In this document: positions 10,324-24,000 of the stretch, piece by piece
Layout of the letters: each line of letters opens with the position of its first letter
How positions within the stretch are numbered: position 1 is the first letter of the stretch
Source of the DNA: Serilophus lunatus
Lineage: Eukaryota > Chordata > Aves > Passeriformes > Eurylaimidae
Direction: 5' to 3'
DNA: 64,000 nucleotides
Assembly (NCBI GenBank): GCA_013399895.1
Contig: VXBA01003383.1
Coordinates: 75,467-139,466, forward strand
The notes under the pieces: model-generated
The model's database searches: none
What the model was told of the DNA's origin: nothing
The model's input: only the letters and a program-made list of their open reading frames with translations
Program-made: the position numbers and the translations under genes

Positions 10324-13300
10324 GTTGTGTTAATTTATTATTTCAAATGAAGGGTTTATTTCGGGAATTCAGTGTTTTACTTCCCATCCTTTATGACTCA
10401 TTAAGTCAGGTGAGCCACCTCTATTATTTACTTATACTTTTATATTTCAAGGGCAGGTCCTAAATTGATGTTTGTATCAGCTGAGCACCTTCCGAGGCCA
10501 AGATGTCTCATTTATCTGCCTGCTTAGCTGGGAATTTATCTGCATTCATACGCATGATGTACGCATGCCTTCACCAAAACAGCAGGTTTTTGGCAATTTG
10601 ACTCACAATCGACATCTAGCTCCTGTGTTCTGTGCTTGTCAATAACTTTTGGTGCACTAACAGACATATCGATTAGCATTTTTGCTTGAAAACACAAATA
10701 GAAAAGGAAAAAAAATCCGAAGACAGTTGTGAAGCTTGGGAGTGAAAATGTTGCCATGTGGCAAAAAGACATTGCCCATGCACTGAACAGCTGAGAACAG
10801 AGAACAGTACTGACAAACATTTTAAAAAAACCCATAAGCTTATGACAAAATTTTGACCATATAAGACCAGCTAACCCTCACTTCAACTTCCATGTTTCCT
10901 TCCCATAAAACCATTTGGGAGGAAAGAGGGGGCTTCAGTGATTATATCCTGCCCCCACTCCCCATCCCCCAAGCACTTAATCAGAGATTTACAAACCAGT
11001 AAATCAAAAGGGACTGTGAAATTCTAGCCAGAGAAGGGAACAGCGAGATTAAGTGGATTAGTCTACTGTACAGGAATCCAAGGAATGCAGCCTGCATGTG
11101 CTTTTGTTGTGGATTACTCAGCAGCAACATTATGGTTTTACATCTCCCAGAAACATATGGACATGTGCACTTGTGCAAACCAACAAGAAATAGCAGTCCT
11201 CAACATGCCTCTTCACTGTACTGGCTGTGCTGTTTTCAGCAGATAGAGCATTTTCTGGGGAAAGAAGGAGAGTATCCAAACACTTTGTTTGTTTTGTTGG
11301 TTGAAAATGAAGCAGGAAACAATTACTCCTATCAGAAACAGGAAGATTTACCCATTTAATTCATGGGCAAATACATCTCCATCTAACTATGACATCCACC
11401 TGTTAATGGTAGAGTGCAGTTCAGACATTGCAAAACTTTTAGAAAAGCTGCGTCCTGGTCAAAATTCAGCATCTCAGACTGATAACAGTTTTGAGGTTGT
11501 TTTAATCAGGTCCAAAAATATACCTGAATTCATAGCTTGAGCAGACTGTTGGAAGGGGGTGGGCAGAAACACAGGGAGGAAGCAGTAAGTGGTGGATAAA
11601 TGAACAAACTATTACTAGCCAGAGTTAACAGTTTGTATTAGCAGTCAGTAATAAATAATTAATATTGCCCTAGGAGATATAAAGCCATGGTATCTTGTGC
11701 TTGGCTCTAAATGGAACTCAAGATAACCTACTTTGAACAGTAATGTGTTCACAGTATGTGGGAATTAACTGCTCAATGTAATAAGTATTATTGAATTTCC
11801 CATCTCTGTACTGATAAAGGGCAACTGCCACCAAAAACCACAGTAATAACAGTAACCGAATGGTAAAAAAGCAAACAAACCTGCTTTTCCTTACATGCTT
11901 AAAATGTTACAGTTGAAATAAACTTAAAAGGGCTTAAAAAACAGCAATTAAATATTTCTATTTCTGTTTTCCAAGACTGTAGCTGAGAAAACGAAAGAGG
12001 CCTAAGTGCCATGCCATGCTAGCCTTGCTAATAACTCTCTGTGAAAAATCTCATTAATTCAGTCTGGCTCTTCAGATCAGCCGCTAAGACCTTGTATTGT
12101 CAGTCATCCTCTGGCCTTTTCAGGATTTCCACAGCCTAACTAGCAGAGTCTCCATGGAAACCATGCAGTCATGCTTTGCACATCCCCAGAACTTTTTGTT
12201 CCTGACAAAGCTTGAAAAATCACATGCAGCATGGAGAGTTTAACACAGTGAACTAAACCCTGACCCACACTTATAAATGATAAACCCCAGCATACTAGCT
12301 TTATTATAAATGATTTCCTTACAAGATACTTAGCCAAGCCGGCAAAATGCTGAACCAGACAACATAGGAGGAACGCAGCTCTGGAAGAGAGGAAGCAAAC
12401 AAACCAAAGCAAAACACAGAATTTTGGGCTAGTTCTGCCTCCTTTGAAAGCACTGGAAGTACATAGGTACAGAAACAAGCAGAGAGCAGAAGCAGCACTT
12501 TGAAGTTGCCTCTCCCTGTAAAGGACATCTCACAGCCTTCCAAGGAGTTAGCACTCTTGTGACTGTGCGTCACAGTGGTACTGATTCATTTCTCTAGATG
12601 TGCATCCTGGCTGTCAGTGGAGGCAGGAGCCAGGCCCCAGCTCTGTGGCTGCATGACGCCCCTGAGACCCTAAATACGTCTGTTATAGCCCTAGCCAGGC
12701 ACTGCTACCCACCCCTCCAGCCCTGGAGCAGGCATCTGGATTGATATAGCAAAACTGGTACCAAGGGCAGTAGTGGCGCTGCTGTCAAAATTAGATTCTC
12801 TGGCTTCCAACTGGGAACCAGCAGGCTTGGAGTCCACGCTCGTGTCTGGTGGAGGGTAAGAAGTAGGCAACCTGCTCAAGAGCCTAGCTGCCTTTGCTCC
12901 AAGACTGAATGCTCCCCACCAGGTTCTGCTGGGATGATCGAGGACAATGATCATTGGTTATGCTGACCCCCTTTAACCCCACTAATGCATGGAGCAAGTA
13001 CTTACACCAACAACATCACTGCCCAATATGTGTTCATCATAGCCATGGAGACAGGAATGAGAGGCCCGGCATTGTCTCCAGAAATGAGTCCATGGAAAGC
13101 CCCACTGCATGGCTACCGCATGGATGTCACTTGTTCCTTGGCACTGCAAGAGACCCATGGGATTTTTTTCTGTCTTCTCTCAAGCAGTGCTGCCAGTCCA
13201 TGGTCAGGGAAGCAGATGCATAAAGATGTTCTATGTCGGAGGACCAGCAAAAGTCAGACAAGTCACATACAGGGAAGGAATCACTGCAGGCCAAACTCAA

Positions 13301-16300
13301 TTTACTGTAGTAAATTCTCAGCACTGGTACAGATGAGCAACCGCATGCTCAGCACAGCATCTGGTTTTGTGAGAAAAGTAGTGACTCATAGCTGAGGGTC
13401 ATGCTGTAATCTGAGAGGACTGCCAGGGGAGAGAGAGACACACACTCAGCCCAATCCATGGTGAGCTCATTCCTTTCTTGGGATGGAGGATGCAATACAC
13501 CTCAAGAAGATCAGAGAGCCCCAAGAGGGCTGAACCAGTCATATGGGAGCTGGCAGTCGCACATTTCCATCCCTGAGTTGCAAGTAATGAGTTTAGGATT
13601 AGGAAGTCAGCCTCACATGGGATGGCTCAGGAGGTGTTTGGCATATGCAGTCCATCCCCAGTGGGATTCAGGAGGTCAGAGCAGGCTTTCTTTCCATGGG
13701 GTTCCCCTAGTGTCTCATCACAATGGATGGAAAACATTTCTCTGCCTTCTCTTCCCTCAGTGAGGAGTGGTACATAATCAACAGGAAGCATTGGATCTCT
13801 GGGACCTTTCAGAGGGTAACCTCAGACATTTGAGCCAGCATGGTGTGGGATGTGCAGGCCTGATAGACATTGTCTGAGTTGGCCAGGACCCTCTGGAGCT
13901 GTCCCTGTACTACCTGCAGAATTACTCTGCTACTGCTGTACTTTGGTGAGCAGCATATGCTGATGCTCTCCCTCAGAACTATTCACCATCAATGCCAAAC
14001 ATCTGCTTTGCTCACCATCCAAGCGGCTGCCACTTTTCCATGGAGCATACAAGTGGCTTGGGTACCTGAATGGTGGAAACCACAGGTCCACAACCTCAGG
14101 TGGACACTCAGCCCCTATTTCCCTGTTGAAGACCTTGTCGTGCCCTGCAGTCTGCTTGCAAGGCCCAAGGGAGCAGATAGTGTTGGGCTAGAGCAGGCGC
14201 CCAAGCTGAGCTACAGCCACCCTTGTGACAGCTTCACTTTGTTTGCCTATGAGGACTGAGAAGACCAGAACACAGGGGACATCCCTAGGAGATAATTTTA
14301 TGCAAAAGCCTTGATTCCTCCTTGCTGAACTGTGAAATTGTACTTATATTGTCTTAAAAGTGATAAAACATCTTCTTTGCATCTCTTGCTCTGATATCTT
14401 ATTTTCTTTGGCTTTGCCTCTCTTGTGGTTAGGAATGAGACCTTCTGGAAGTCCAGGAGCCATGGCAGCCTGAAGCACTTGAAGATTCTAGAAATTATAA
14501 TGGCTATTTATCTACTGAATCCAATGTAAAATACAGTTGCCACTGAAAAGGCTGCATTATTAAAATGCAAGACAACAATCACACATGCCACTTCAAAACT
14601 CAGGAAGATGTGAAGATGTGTAAAGGGCAGGACTTGTTGCCGTAATTGTTGAGAGGAAGCAGGTCCTAGTGAAGGAGTGCTGATCTCTTACCAGACATGC
14701 TTGTCTCCTGTCTCTCCTCCTGTTCTACCTCAGTGTTGCCATGTCATTGAAGGTGAGCTCTGTAAATACCTCCTGTTTTCATTCTGTGGTGGCCATATAT
14801 GATCCCCAAACCTGGATGGAGCAAGTTCACATGCCCACCTTCTCTCTGCTGTAGTCCACCTCAAAATTAAATGAGACCCTCCTTCAGCAAAAATATCCAA
14901 AATGGGTTATTGTTTTCTCTTTCAGGCAGAAAAAAGACTTCTCTTTGCCAAGTCAGTGGCCCCTCTCCCCTTGCCAGGTCTAGAAGAGTAATGGTAGTTG
15001 TGACATGCATGTTCCTGGGAGAGGGTGTTTTCCAGATGAGTAGCTTTTCCTTTGCCATTAGCTCAGGACAGAGTGGAGAAGAGCTGGTTACAGGCAATGT
15101 CAAACCCTGCTGCCTAGTGGTCTGACTCTTCCATATGACATCTGTGGCACACCAAGTCTGCAGAAGTACCTCCAAGTCCAAAATAGGGCATCCAAGCCTA
15201 CATGGCCTGGCCCCACTACTGCACAATGTGTTTGGACAAACTGAGGTCCTGAACAAGAGCAATAGACTATAACAGGTCAGCAGAGATTCCCAGCATCCCT
15301 ATCAATATCTGGGGATATCTGAGCTGCAGCTCACTAACGAAGGCATTAGCCAAAGTTCAACTGATGAGTACTAGAAGTACAAGGGAAAGCTTCTGAGCTT
15401 GAAACTACTGTAACTACTCTTCTGCTTTGCTGCTGCAACTGCATTTTTTTTTCTGAAACTACATCCATAGATTTCTGGCTGAAATGCGGTTCTCATCCTA
15501 GGACATGGCTATAGATCAGAGCTAATGAGGCTGAGCGCTGTAAAGAAATTTCTGTCCCCAAGAAGGGCTAGTGTGGGATGTCTCCTAGCCCAAATGTTTT
15601 TTGAGAAATTAACTGGATCTTGACAGCATATCAAAGCAAAGATAAAAATCCTAGAAAGGAGACAGAGAAAGCACTGACTATATCCAAGAGCTTGTTTCTT
15701 GCCTAGTCTCAGCTTGCCTTTGCCCACAGCTTTCAGCCCTTCAGGGGACACCTCTGCCTCTGCTGTCATCCTCAGACCATTCATCTGTGCTGTAAGTGGC
15801 AAAACATGTCCAAGCAAAGGGGATGTTTGCCTACACCTGCAGGCACCTGAAGGCACCTACCTGCTGTCCTAAGGGACAAGGAAGCTTCTGGCAGAGAGGG
15901 GAAGTCCTATAGTCATCACCACTGTTCTCCGCTTCCTTCTGAGACTGTGCTCAGGCTATGAGTAGCCATGAATCCCACTGGTATCTGCACAAAAATAATG
16001 TGATTAATCACATGACTTCAGGCACTGACAATTCAAATCTGCTGCATAAACCTCTTTTTCTATGAAGTCTTCTATTTTCATGCAAGCCCAGTATGGATTG
16101 TAATAAACAAGGCAAGGGGAAACCTGCCACTTGTCAGATACTCTCTAACTTGGAACTTCCTCAGCTCTGTAACAACACCAGCTTGTTTAAATTCCTAGAT
16201 GTACGAGGCAAAACCAAGTAGGATACTCACAGGATGTGCACTTTTGTGAAAAAGAGACTTGAGCTGACATATAAAGGAGACTTCATGTGTGGGGCATCCA

Positions 16301-19300
16301 GGAACACAGATCTTTATTTGAATCTATAGAAGAAAAAGGGAGGAAAGAATGGACAGGTGAGACTGTCACTGAGCTGACTGAGGAAGGTTCTTAGTGAATG
16401 ATAAGCAAAGTGACAGCAGAGACGAGAGCAGAGATTACACAAAGTCCGAAAGAAAATTACCTCCTTCAGGATATTTTCAATAAATTTAAACCAGGAACAA
16501 ACACAAACCCCAATTCTGCAATTTTTATCATAGTACTCCCTTGGTTTTGATCTAGCACTAGATACCCTACAGTATTGCAGAAGCACAGCCTGACACTCCC
16601 TGTAGATATGGGCAGGCTATTTACCATTTCCCTGACTTCACTTTCTCCATCTTGACAATGTTAATAGCAGATATTTTATCAAGCCTTTCATAAAAGATAT
16701 TTATTGGTAATGCTCTTGAAGAGCAATGTATGATGACCATCTTCCTCCATTTCTGCCTGGAAGTAATAGGAATTGTCAGTTTTCAAGTTAAAGTTTCATC
16801 AGTGTTTAGGTTTTATGAGAGTTAAATATTATCCTAAATTGAACCAGCAGCTAAGCAAACAGATGATAAGCTTTTAGTGAACTCAGGAGCAGTATAGAAA
16901 AAAACCCCTCCCATGTACTTTGTCTATGGGTGTGTAATGTTTATTCTCTTCCAAGAAATTGTAACTGAACTTTGCAGTTGGCTTCACAGTAATTCAGTTA
17001 CCATAAGATTTTGTCAGGGGTGCAGTTTGACTCCTATTTGGCTACACAATGGGCAAATAGGTCTATGGAAATCTATCTTGAGTTGTCTACCTTTTCGCTA
17101 GTTCTGTTAGCAGTCAAAATCTGGATCATGCTTAATTTTACGAAGTCCAGTGACAGTCATGCCTGGCCCACCTCTATCATGAAAAAAGTCTGAATAACTT
17201 CTACAATTAAAAGAAAAATATTGTCCTTCTATGTTTTAGATACTTCACAGATATTTTCAGTAAAAAGGAATGAAGTAAGAAAAACTCTTCACACTAGCTC
17301 CTTGAGAGCCTTAGGGTGTTATATAACACTTTGATGCTCAAGATCATTTCCAAGTGCCTTCTGAACATACAAAGAATTGAAAATACATCACAAGGTGACA
17401 GTGGGATGACAGATCTTCTCTATCCCTCTCAGATACAGCCCTCCACCTGCACTCAGCCTCACTAATGTGAATATATGAAAGAGGTCTCACCTGCTGTGCT
17501 CACCCAAGAGACACAGACACTGCTGGGATACTGCTTAGGGTGTATCAAAAGCATATTTCCACAATTAAAAGATAATTGTTTATTTCTAAATATGAGTAAA
17601 AGCATAGCAGCTCAAGCACTATGGAGTCAAAATTCAGAAGCAAAAAATTAGTTTGCCATTCTCTAAACATTGATTAAAAAACCAGCTCACCTGAGTATAA
17701 GTAATCTATTTGTCTCATTTCTGAGGAAAAGCTGTAGACTTTCTGGAAAGTTCCTCTGTAACCACAAAATGCAAGTGCCTCCTTCTTCCAGTTCCATGTT
17801 CCCTTCTCAGTATCAAACATTCAGCGGGAAGGTTCTGGCATGAATTTGCCGAGAAGTATGAATCCAAGCTGGAGATTAATGTCAAGCATGCTTTGAAGAG
17901 TCTGTACAGTTTACATTCTGTTGCTGGTATGTTGGACTAATGGGTGAAAATTTGGCCTCAGCATTCAGGCGCTCACCTCTTAAGCTGGTTTCCAGCCAGA
18001 AAAGGTCACCCTCATAAAGAGATGGGAGAAGTAAGGAAAAACAAACAAAGGGAGGGAATCTTGGAAAATCACATCTTCTTTTTGCAATTCACACAGAGCA
18101 GGTTTCTTGTGGATTTCAACACCCAGCTGCTTCCAGGAACAGAACAGACATGCACGTGCCTGCAAAGCAAAACACAGCTGGAGAGCTAATTTTAGACCTA
18201 CCAGTCTTGGCAATGTCCCTTTTACAAATGAAAAATGTACAATTTTCATGGATATGTACAAACATCAAATTCTTACAGTTAATTAGATGGTTGTTATTGC
18301 AGTTTGTTCAAGGTACCACCAGGTGTACCTATCTTCCTAAAGTGAGTCACTTTTACCTGATTGGTAAGATTACCTCCTCCTATAAACAATGCAGTTCTTG
18401 CGTCTGAAAAACGCAGTAAAGAATACCTCAAACAACAGCTGTGCTTCAGCAGAATGGAAAAGCTTGGTTTCACAAGTACTTTCAGGTAAATTACACAACA
18501 TTCATCCATTGTAAAGTTGCTGAGTGATTAACTTTTCACTTTAATTAAAGGAAAAGTGGTTTTCCTCTTTCCTTCAAAGAAGCAAATGCCAGTACATTTA
18601 AGGAAAGAAGTAACAGGTAATATGTTTGCACTGTGCGCTGGATTTCAGAAAGAACAAGACCACCATGTTACAGCCAAGTTTTAGAAAGGCATTGTCTTTC
18701 TAGTAAGAATTTCTGTTTCAGGTTCTGTTTGTACTATAGATGTAAAAATTTCTTCAGTCTTAATTTAAAACCCAAGAGTGTCCTGGGTTTTAAATCTTTT
18801 ACCTGATCCAACCAACACTGGAGATGCTCCAGAAGTTTCATGTTCGTCAAACTAACTTTCGTTCAGAGTTGGCCAAATATTCCAGTACCTGGAATCATTA
18901 GGTTAGTACCAAGATTCAGAAGAAGAGGAAATCATGTGAAAAACACACATTTATGCCTATCTCCAATTTATTGGTAATTTCTGTCCCTGTCAATCCTCTG
19001 TTTCGTTTCCCAGGAGTGGCACTCATTTTGATTTTCATGATAACCCATTCTGAACTGGTGTTAAAGGGACATGGACTCAGGTACAGAAGGGCAGGTTTAG
19101 AGCACTCTGTCTATAACCTCCTTGCAGTACGCTCTACTGAAGAATAACATCAAAACAGACTATAAGTCTTGCATGTGCAAACCCTCCTTCTCACATCACT
19201 GAGGTCTTTTGAAAGAAAGGTCTTCCCAGTCCCTTGCCCATGTATTCCACCAAAACAAAAATGCAGACTTTATCTTCTCTATTGCCATTGTGGATTCCTC

Positions 19301-20852
19301 TAATGTGAGTGACACCTTCTGCTCAAAATGGTATGGACAGAGACAATAAATTCATCAACTTGTAGATGAAACTTGGAGCAAGCCCAATGATACACCAAGC
19401 TGTGATTGAGGACACTAAACGTTATGTAGAAAAGATAATACAATGCCTTTTGTCTGCTCAAAACCAATTAAACTAAGAAAGTGACTGGGAAAAAGATGGA
19501 TTTCTGCCCTAAATGATTCATCTGCATTTTGAGAAAACGGGTAAAATCAAAATCTAGGTGTGTAAATTCACTGTCTGCCCTGCTAGTTCCAGTTCAGGCT
19601 TGTTCTAAACATATTTATCAGACACTTCTGCAAACTCTTCTGAGACTGCTAGGTAATCTCAAATATATCTTTCCTTCCCTTTTTATATTCTTTAACACCA
19701 GAGGCATCCATCCCATCATTTATGTGAGAAACAGACTGGATAATTTATGGAAACAAAAATAGTCTACTGAATTGAAATGAAATCCTGCAATATGTGGCAG
19801 TAATAATGAATGAAATAAATTCTATCGTCACAGAGACACTGAGTTTTACAAAAAAATGTGTCCACACCCAGAGCAAATGCAAATATTGATTCCATACAAA
19901 ACTGCCTCCTCAACAAATGAGATAAGAAGAGCAGACCCTTTTGACAGCTCATGTGTTTAAAGATTTCAGGATTAAGCAATGCCTTCGTCCTTTTAAGATG
20001 CTATTACATCATTAATTTCTAATAGATGGGAACATTTCACATGATAGCATGTCTTTATCAGGTAGAGCAATGCTTGAAATAGATGCATGGAGAGCAGTTG
20101 CATTTCAACTTTGTTTCCAGCTAAACTAAAATGAAAGTGAAATTATTTACTGCTCATTTTCTTAATTTGTGGTTATTAATCTAGCAATTTGCCAGACGTA
20201 GCAAATATTGGAAAGTATCTCTTATTAGTATCTCCCCTGAGGTGCAATATCCTAAACTTGATCTGGCTTGCAAAAAATGTTTCTTTTGAAAAGGAGTGCT
20301 CACATAAGTATGCATGCAAAACTTTTCTGCTAATCAGTTAGTCATAGACTATTCCTCAAAGCAAGCAGATTTCAAAATTTCATGCAGAAATCTGATTAAC
20401 AGACATTTACATTATTTTCATATAAAATTTCAAATCTGATCAAGATAAAGTGGCATTCCTGAGCCAGTATGAACTGCTGACAGCAGAATGAAAACTGCAC
20501 CAAAATTACCTGTACCAGTTTAAAACAGAGGCCTAGTCCACAATGCAAATAAAAAGCTTCAATGGCTGGCTGCCTGGGTCATTCTTGATAGTTTAATCTA
20601 GATTATTACAAGAACATTTCTCAAACTAGATGTGGTGCATACTAGGATCCAACACCTATTTTGCCCAATAGGATGCAGAGAAGGGTACTAGCAGAGCTCA
20701 ATAAAGAACATATTTTTAAACTTGGGGAAGATGCTGAAAATGCAGTGAAGACATAGCTAGGGTTGAACTTTTTATTAATGAAAAAAGTTCAGTTCATTTG
20801 ACTTCAATCATTTCACTCTATCCTAAACAAATTCTGCTATATCTTTTACATA
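10324..20852. other. Single-copy DNA, no recognised gene
   Basis: An AT-rich block with TAAT-type cores follows the CpG islet (10320-10720). The part at 12600-14280 has more and longer open frames (up to 136 codons, plus, 12985-13395; 129 codons, plus, 13870-14259) in several registers, none with a recognisable domain. The remainder shows short chance frames only, and no repeat family I can name. Confidence 0.5.
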
Positions 20853-21085
20853 CACAGAATTACACACACAGAATTAACAAGGTTGGAAAAGACCGTGGAG
20901 ATCATCAAGTCCAACCTTTCATCTAACTTAGGAACCTATCCAACATCAATCCATCATCTAAACCGTGTCACTAAGTTCATCATCCAACCTATCCTTAAAC
21001 ACATCTAGGGACAGTGACTCCACTACCTCCCTGGGAAGCCCATTCCAATGGGAAATCACTCTTCACTTATTTTTTTAAGAAAAAG
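20853..21085 (-). mobile_element. CR1 LINE, truncated 3' end (minus strand)
   Basis: Read on the minus strand this is the typical CR1 3' end: a stretch corresponding to 'ATTGGAATGGGCTTCCCAGGG', the motif for 'GGTTGGACTTGATGATCT' in altered form, and a terminal short repeat seen on the plus strand as two CACAGAATTA-like units (20853-20875). Only the last 200-odd bases are present, as is usual for 5'-truncated CR1 insertions. The left edge is firm; the right edge (about 21070-21085) is approximate. Confidence 0.85.
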
Positions 21086-24000
21086 AAGTGCTTATTTTAC
21101 AACAAAAATGGTGACTTCAAAATGAAAACAAAATAAATTTCTATTTCTAAATATATAATAAATATATGGGTAGGAAGCATTTCATTTTTAAATAGTTGAA
21201 ATGAAAATTTTTATGTTATTATTAGGAGTTGAAGAACTTCTTTCCCTTCCTTGCTCTCTCAGTAATGCAGTGTGGCAGCCCCTTGTGACAGACAGACTCA
21301 AAGTCAGATGGAGACAGCCAAGAGCACTGTACTTACTTCAAATGCTTTTGCTCCGAATTATCACTCTGTTAAAGGTATTTCAAGGTACAGCTTGGTGGCA
21401 AAATGATTGTGGCCTTACCCAAAAGCAGTAATTTAAACAGAGTAACTTTTCACAATTACAAATGAATCAGCAGAATTCTGACCAAATAACTTCCAGATTT
21501 TGCTAATGCTGTTGTTTTGATGCTGAGCTCCACAGTTTTGACCTGTGCTTGGAAAAGCAGCAGGGCTTCACAAAGATACACAAGAAGAGGCAAGAGATCA
21601 GTAAACTGAGCTCTTCTAAAGCCAGACTCAAGTGCTTCTTATGGTAGGTGTATCCTCAGGCTCTTGTGTACGTCACGCCATATTCTTACCCAAGAATTTG
21701 CTTTGGATCCCAACCAAAGCAGCTGAACCACACTTTGGCTCCTCAGGTTTTATTAGATGAAATTAAAGGACTCCATATACACAAACCAGGGCTCCAAATG
21801 TGAGCTGAACAGAAGCCTGCACTATGGATGGAACCACAGTGTCAGAGGTAAGCATCACCCATGTATTCGCACAGATTGGTTATTAACTTCAAGAACCTAA
21901 TTATGTCAATTTAAATGTCAACATTGTTAATGATATCACTGCCTGTTATTTTTAAGAAGCGTCCAGCCTCTATGACTTTGGAGTTGGAGTTGTGTGTCTC
22001 TCATTTTGTCTTTGGTCCTAAAAGACAGATGAAACTACTTCAGCTGCCAAAATTTCTAACTTCCACTTCTGACTTTGGCATCAATTCATTATGCATTTAA
22101 ATTTATTTCTATATCCATTTGCCAGTCCTCTGGAAGTCAGTGGTTTAGAGGCAACATAAAATTAGTTTCAAATTAAACAACAAGGAAAGTTATACCATTT
22201 GTTTTGGTCTGTTCTCTGCTTATTCGGTGAAGTAAGCCACACAGTTTATCTTCTGTAGTAGAGAATGCCTAATTCCAGGACCTTGCTGCATAAGGCACTT
22301 TGCCACCAGATAAAAGGGAAAATGTTGTTTTAGCTCATAGAAATTCCTAGTGAATTCTGGTCATGTCAGTAGGGATTTCTTTCCCAAATCAGTATTTTTT
22401 AATGTGCATAATTTTTCCTTTTCCTACGTTGTGGCTCTACCTTTCTGTTTTTATAACCTGCAGGAAGCATATTTCAAAAATACTTATTAGCTTATTAAAT
22501 CAAATTACCCTTGCTCCTGCTGGACCAAGTTTTATAGCATGCTCACAAAGAGCCTGTGCTATAGCGACAATTTGTAGTGATGGCAGAGAAAAGTATTCTT
22601 TAATCTTTTTAATTAGCAACAGCAAATACTTCAATTTACTAAATCAGAAACTATTGGCAAGAATTAGTTTGTCTGTTCAAGTTCTTTGGCTCAAGACTGG
22701 AAAGGTAAACAGTCTTGGGGAAGACAGGCCAAAATGAATATGTATATTTGTTGAAAGCTACTAGTAAAATGATCAGCAATGAAATGGTTAACAATATTGA
22801 CCTGTAAATGCTTGTAATTATGCTTTACATTTCAAAAGCCATTTGAGTAAATGAGATGTTTCACATTTCTCTTACTGCTGTTTTTGTCTGCCGGGGAACT
22901 CAATGAATTTGAATAAGGAAAAATGTATCTCTTAAGATGCCTACCCCAAAGTATGACAGGAATCACCTTCTTGTATGATCAGCTGCCTCCAACCCCAGTT
23001 ACTCTCATAAGACAGCTTAGCTATCACAGTGGTTTTACGTCAGCATTATGGAGTGCTTTTGTCATATTAGCCAAATCAACCTTTAAGCACCTTTTTTTTT
23101 AGTTCAGATGAGTCCAAAATACAACAGCATATATATTCACATTGAATTTGATTTTAAAATTAAAATTTATATGCTGCAGAACATGGAAAATTACGTGGTA
23201 AGTCTGGGAAGGGGCCTTAAATCCTCAAGATGCTGTTCAATATTTTATATATACTATTTGTGTCTATATATGTATATATATATATACATGAATATGAAAT
23301 CAAAGTATTTCCAGGAGTCCAATACAACAGCAATAGGAAAAACAAATTTGCTAACACTGCAAATTTTGCGCACGGGGTTCAGAATTCCCAGAGTGTCTGG
23401 AAGAATGATTCCTGAATGCTGGACTTTTGTTGAGCTGACTACAAACAGGCTCATTAGCTGCAAAATTAGAATTGATTTAAAAAATGCTTACACCTGCACC
23501 TAGTTAGAATTTGGAAGCAATGAGGTGCGGGCATATAAATTGTATTTATCTCTAGCATTTAACCAGGAAGATTTGGGAGTGTTCCTTCTGCTTTTTTGCG
23601 TTTCCCCAGTGTTTAAGTTCAAGTGTTGCATGTTTCCCTGCAGGCATTCCTTGATGCTTAATAAATAAAGTCAGTTAGTTAAAGTGTTTTGTGAACTTCT
23701 GAAAATTGAAAAATTTGGACTTCAAAGGAAGACTTCCTTCTTTTCATTTTCCTCACCTTTTATGTAATTGCATTTCAGTATTTATCTTCTTTATAATCTT
23801 AGATTACATTGTTGATTTGAAAGTCCAACAGCTTCATAAAGAGCAGAAACAAAGCCTTGTGTGAGAAATAAGGAATTTAATTTCATCCCTGCCTTTATTG
23901 CAGCCACAGGGGAAGTCAAGATATTTCATGCAACACCCGAGTTACAATAATTTGACATAAAACTTGTGACTCTTTGAGGGGGAGTTTTAAACCCCACACG

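Noticed and set aside
12600..14280. Possible processed pseudogene with several medium-length frames
   Set aside because: Frames occur in multiple registers with no recognisable protein, poly-A tail or target duplication.
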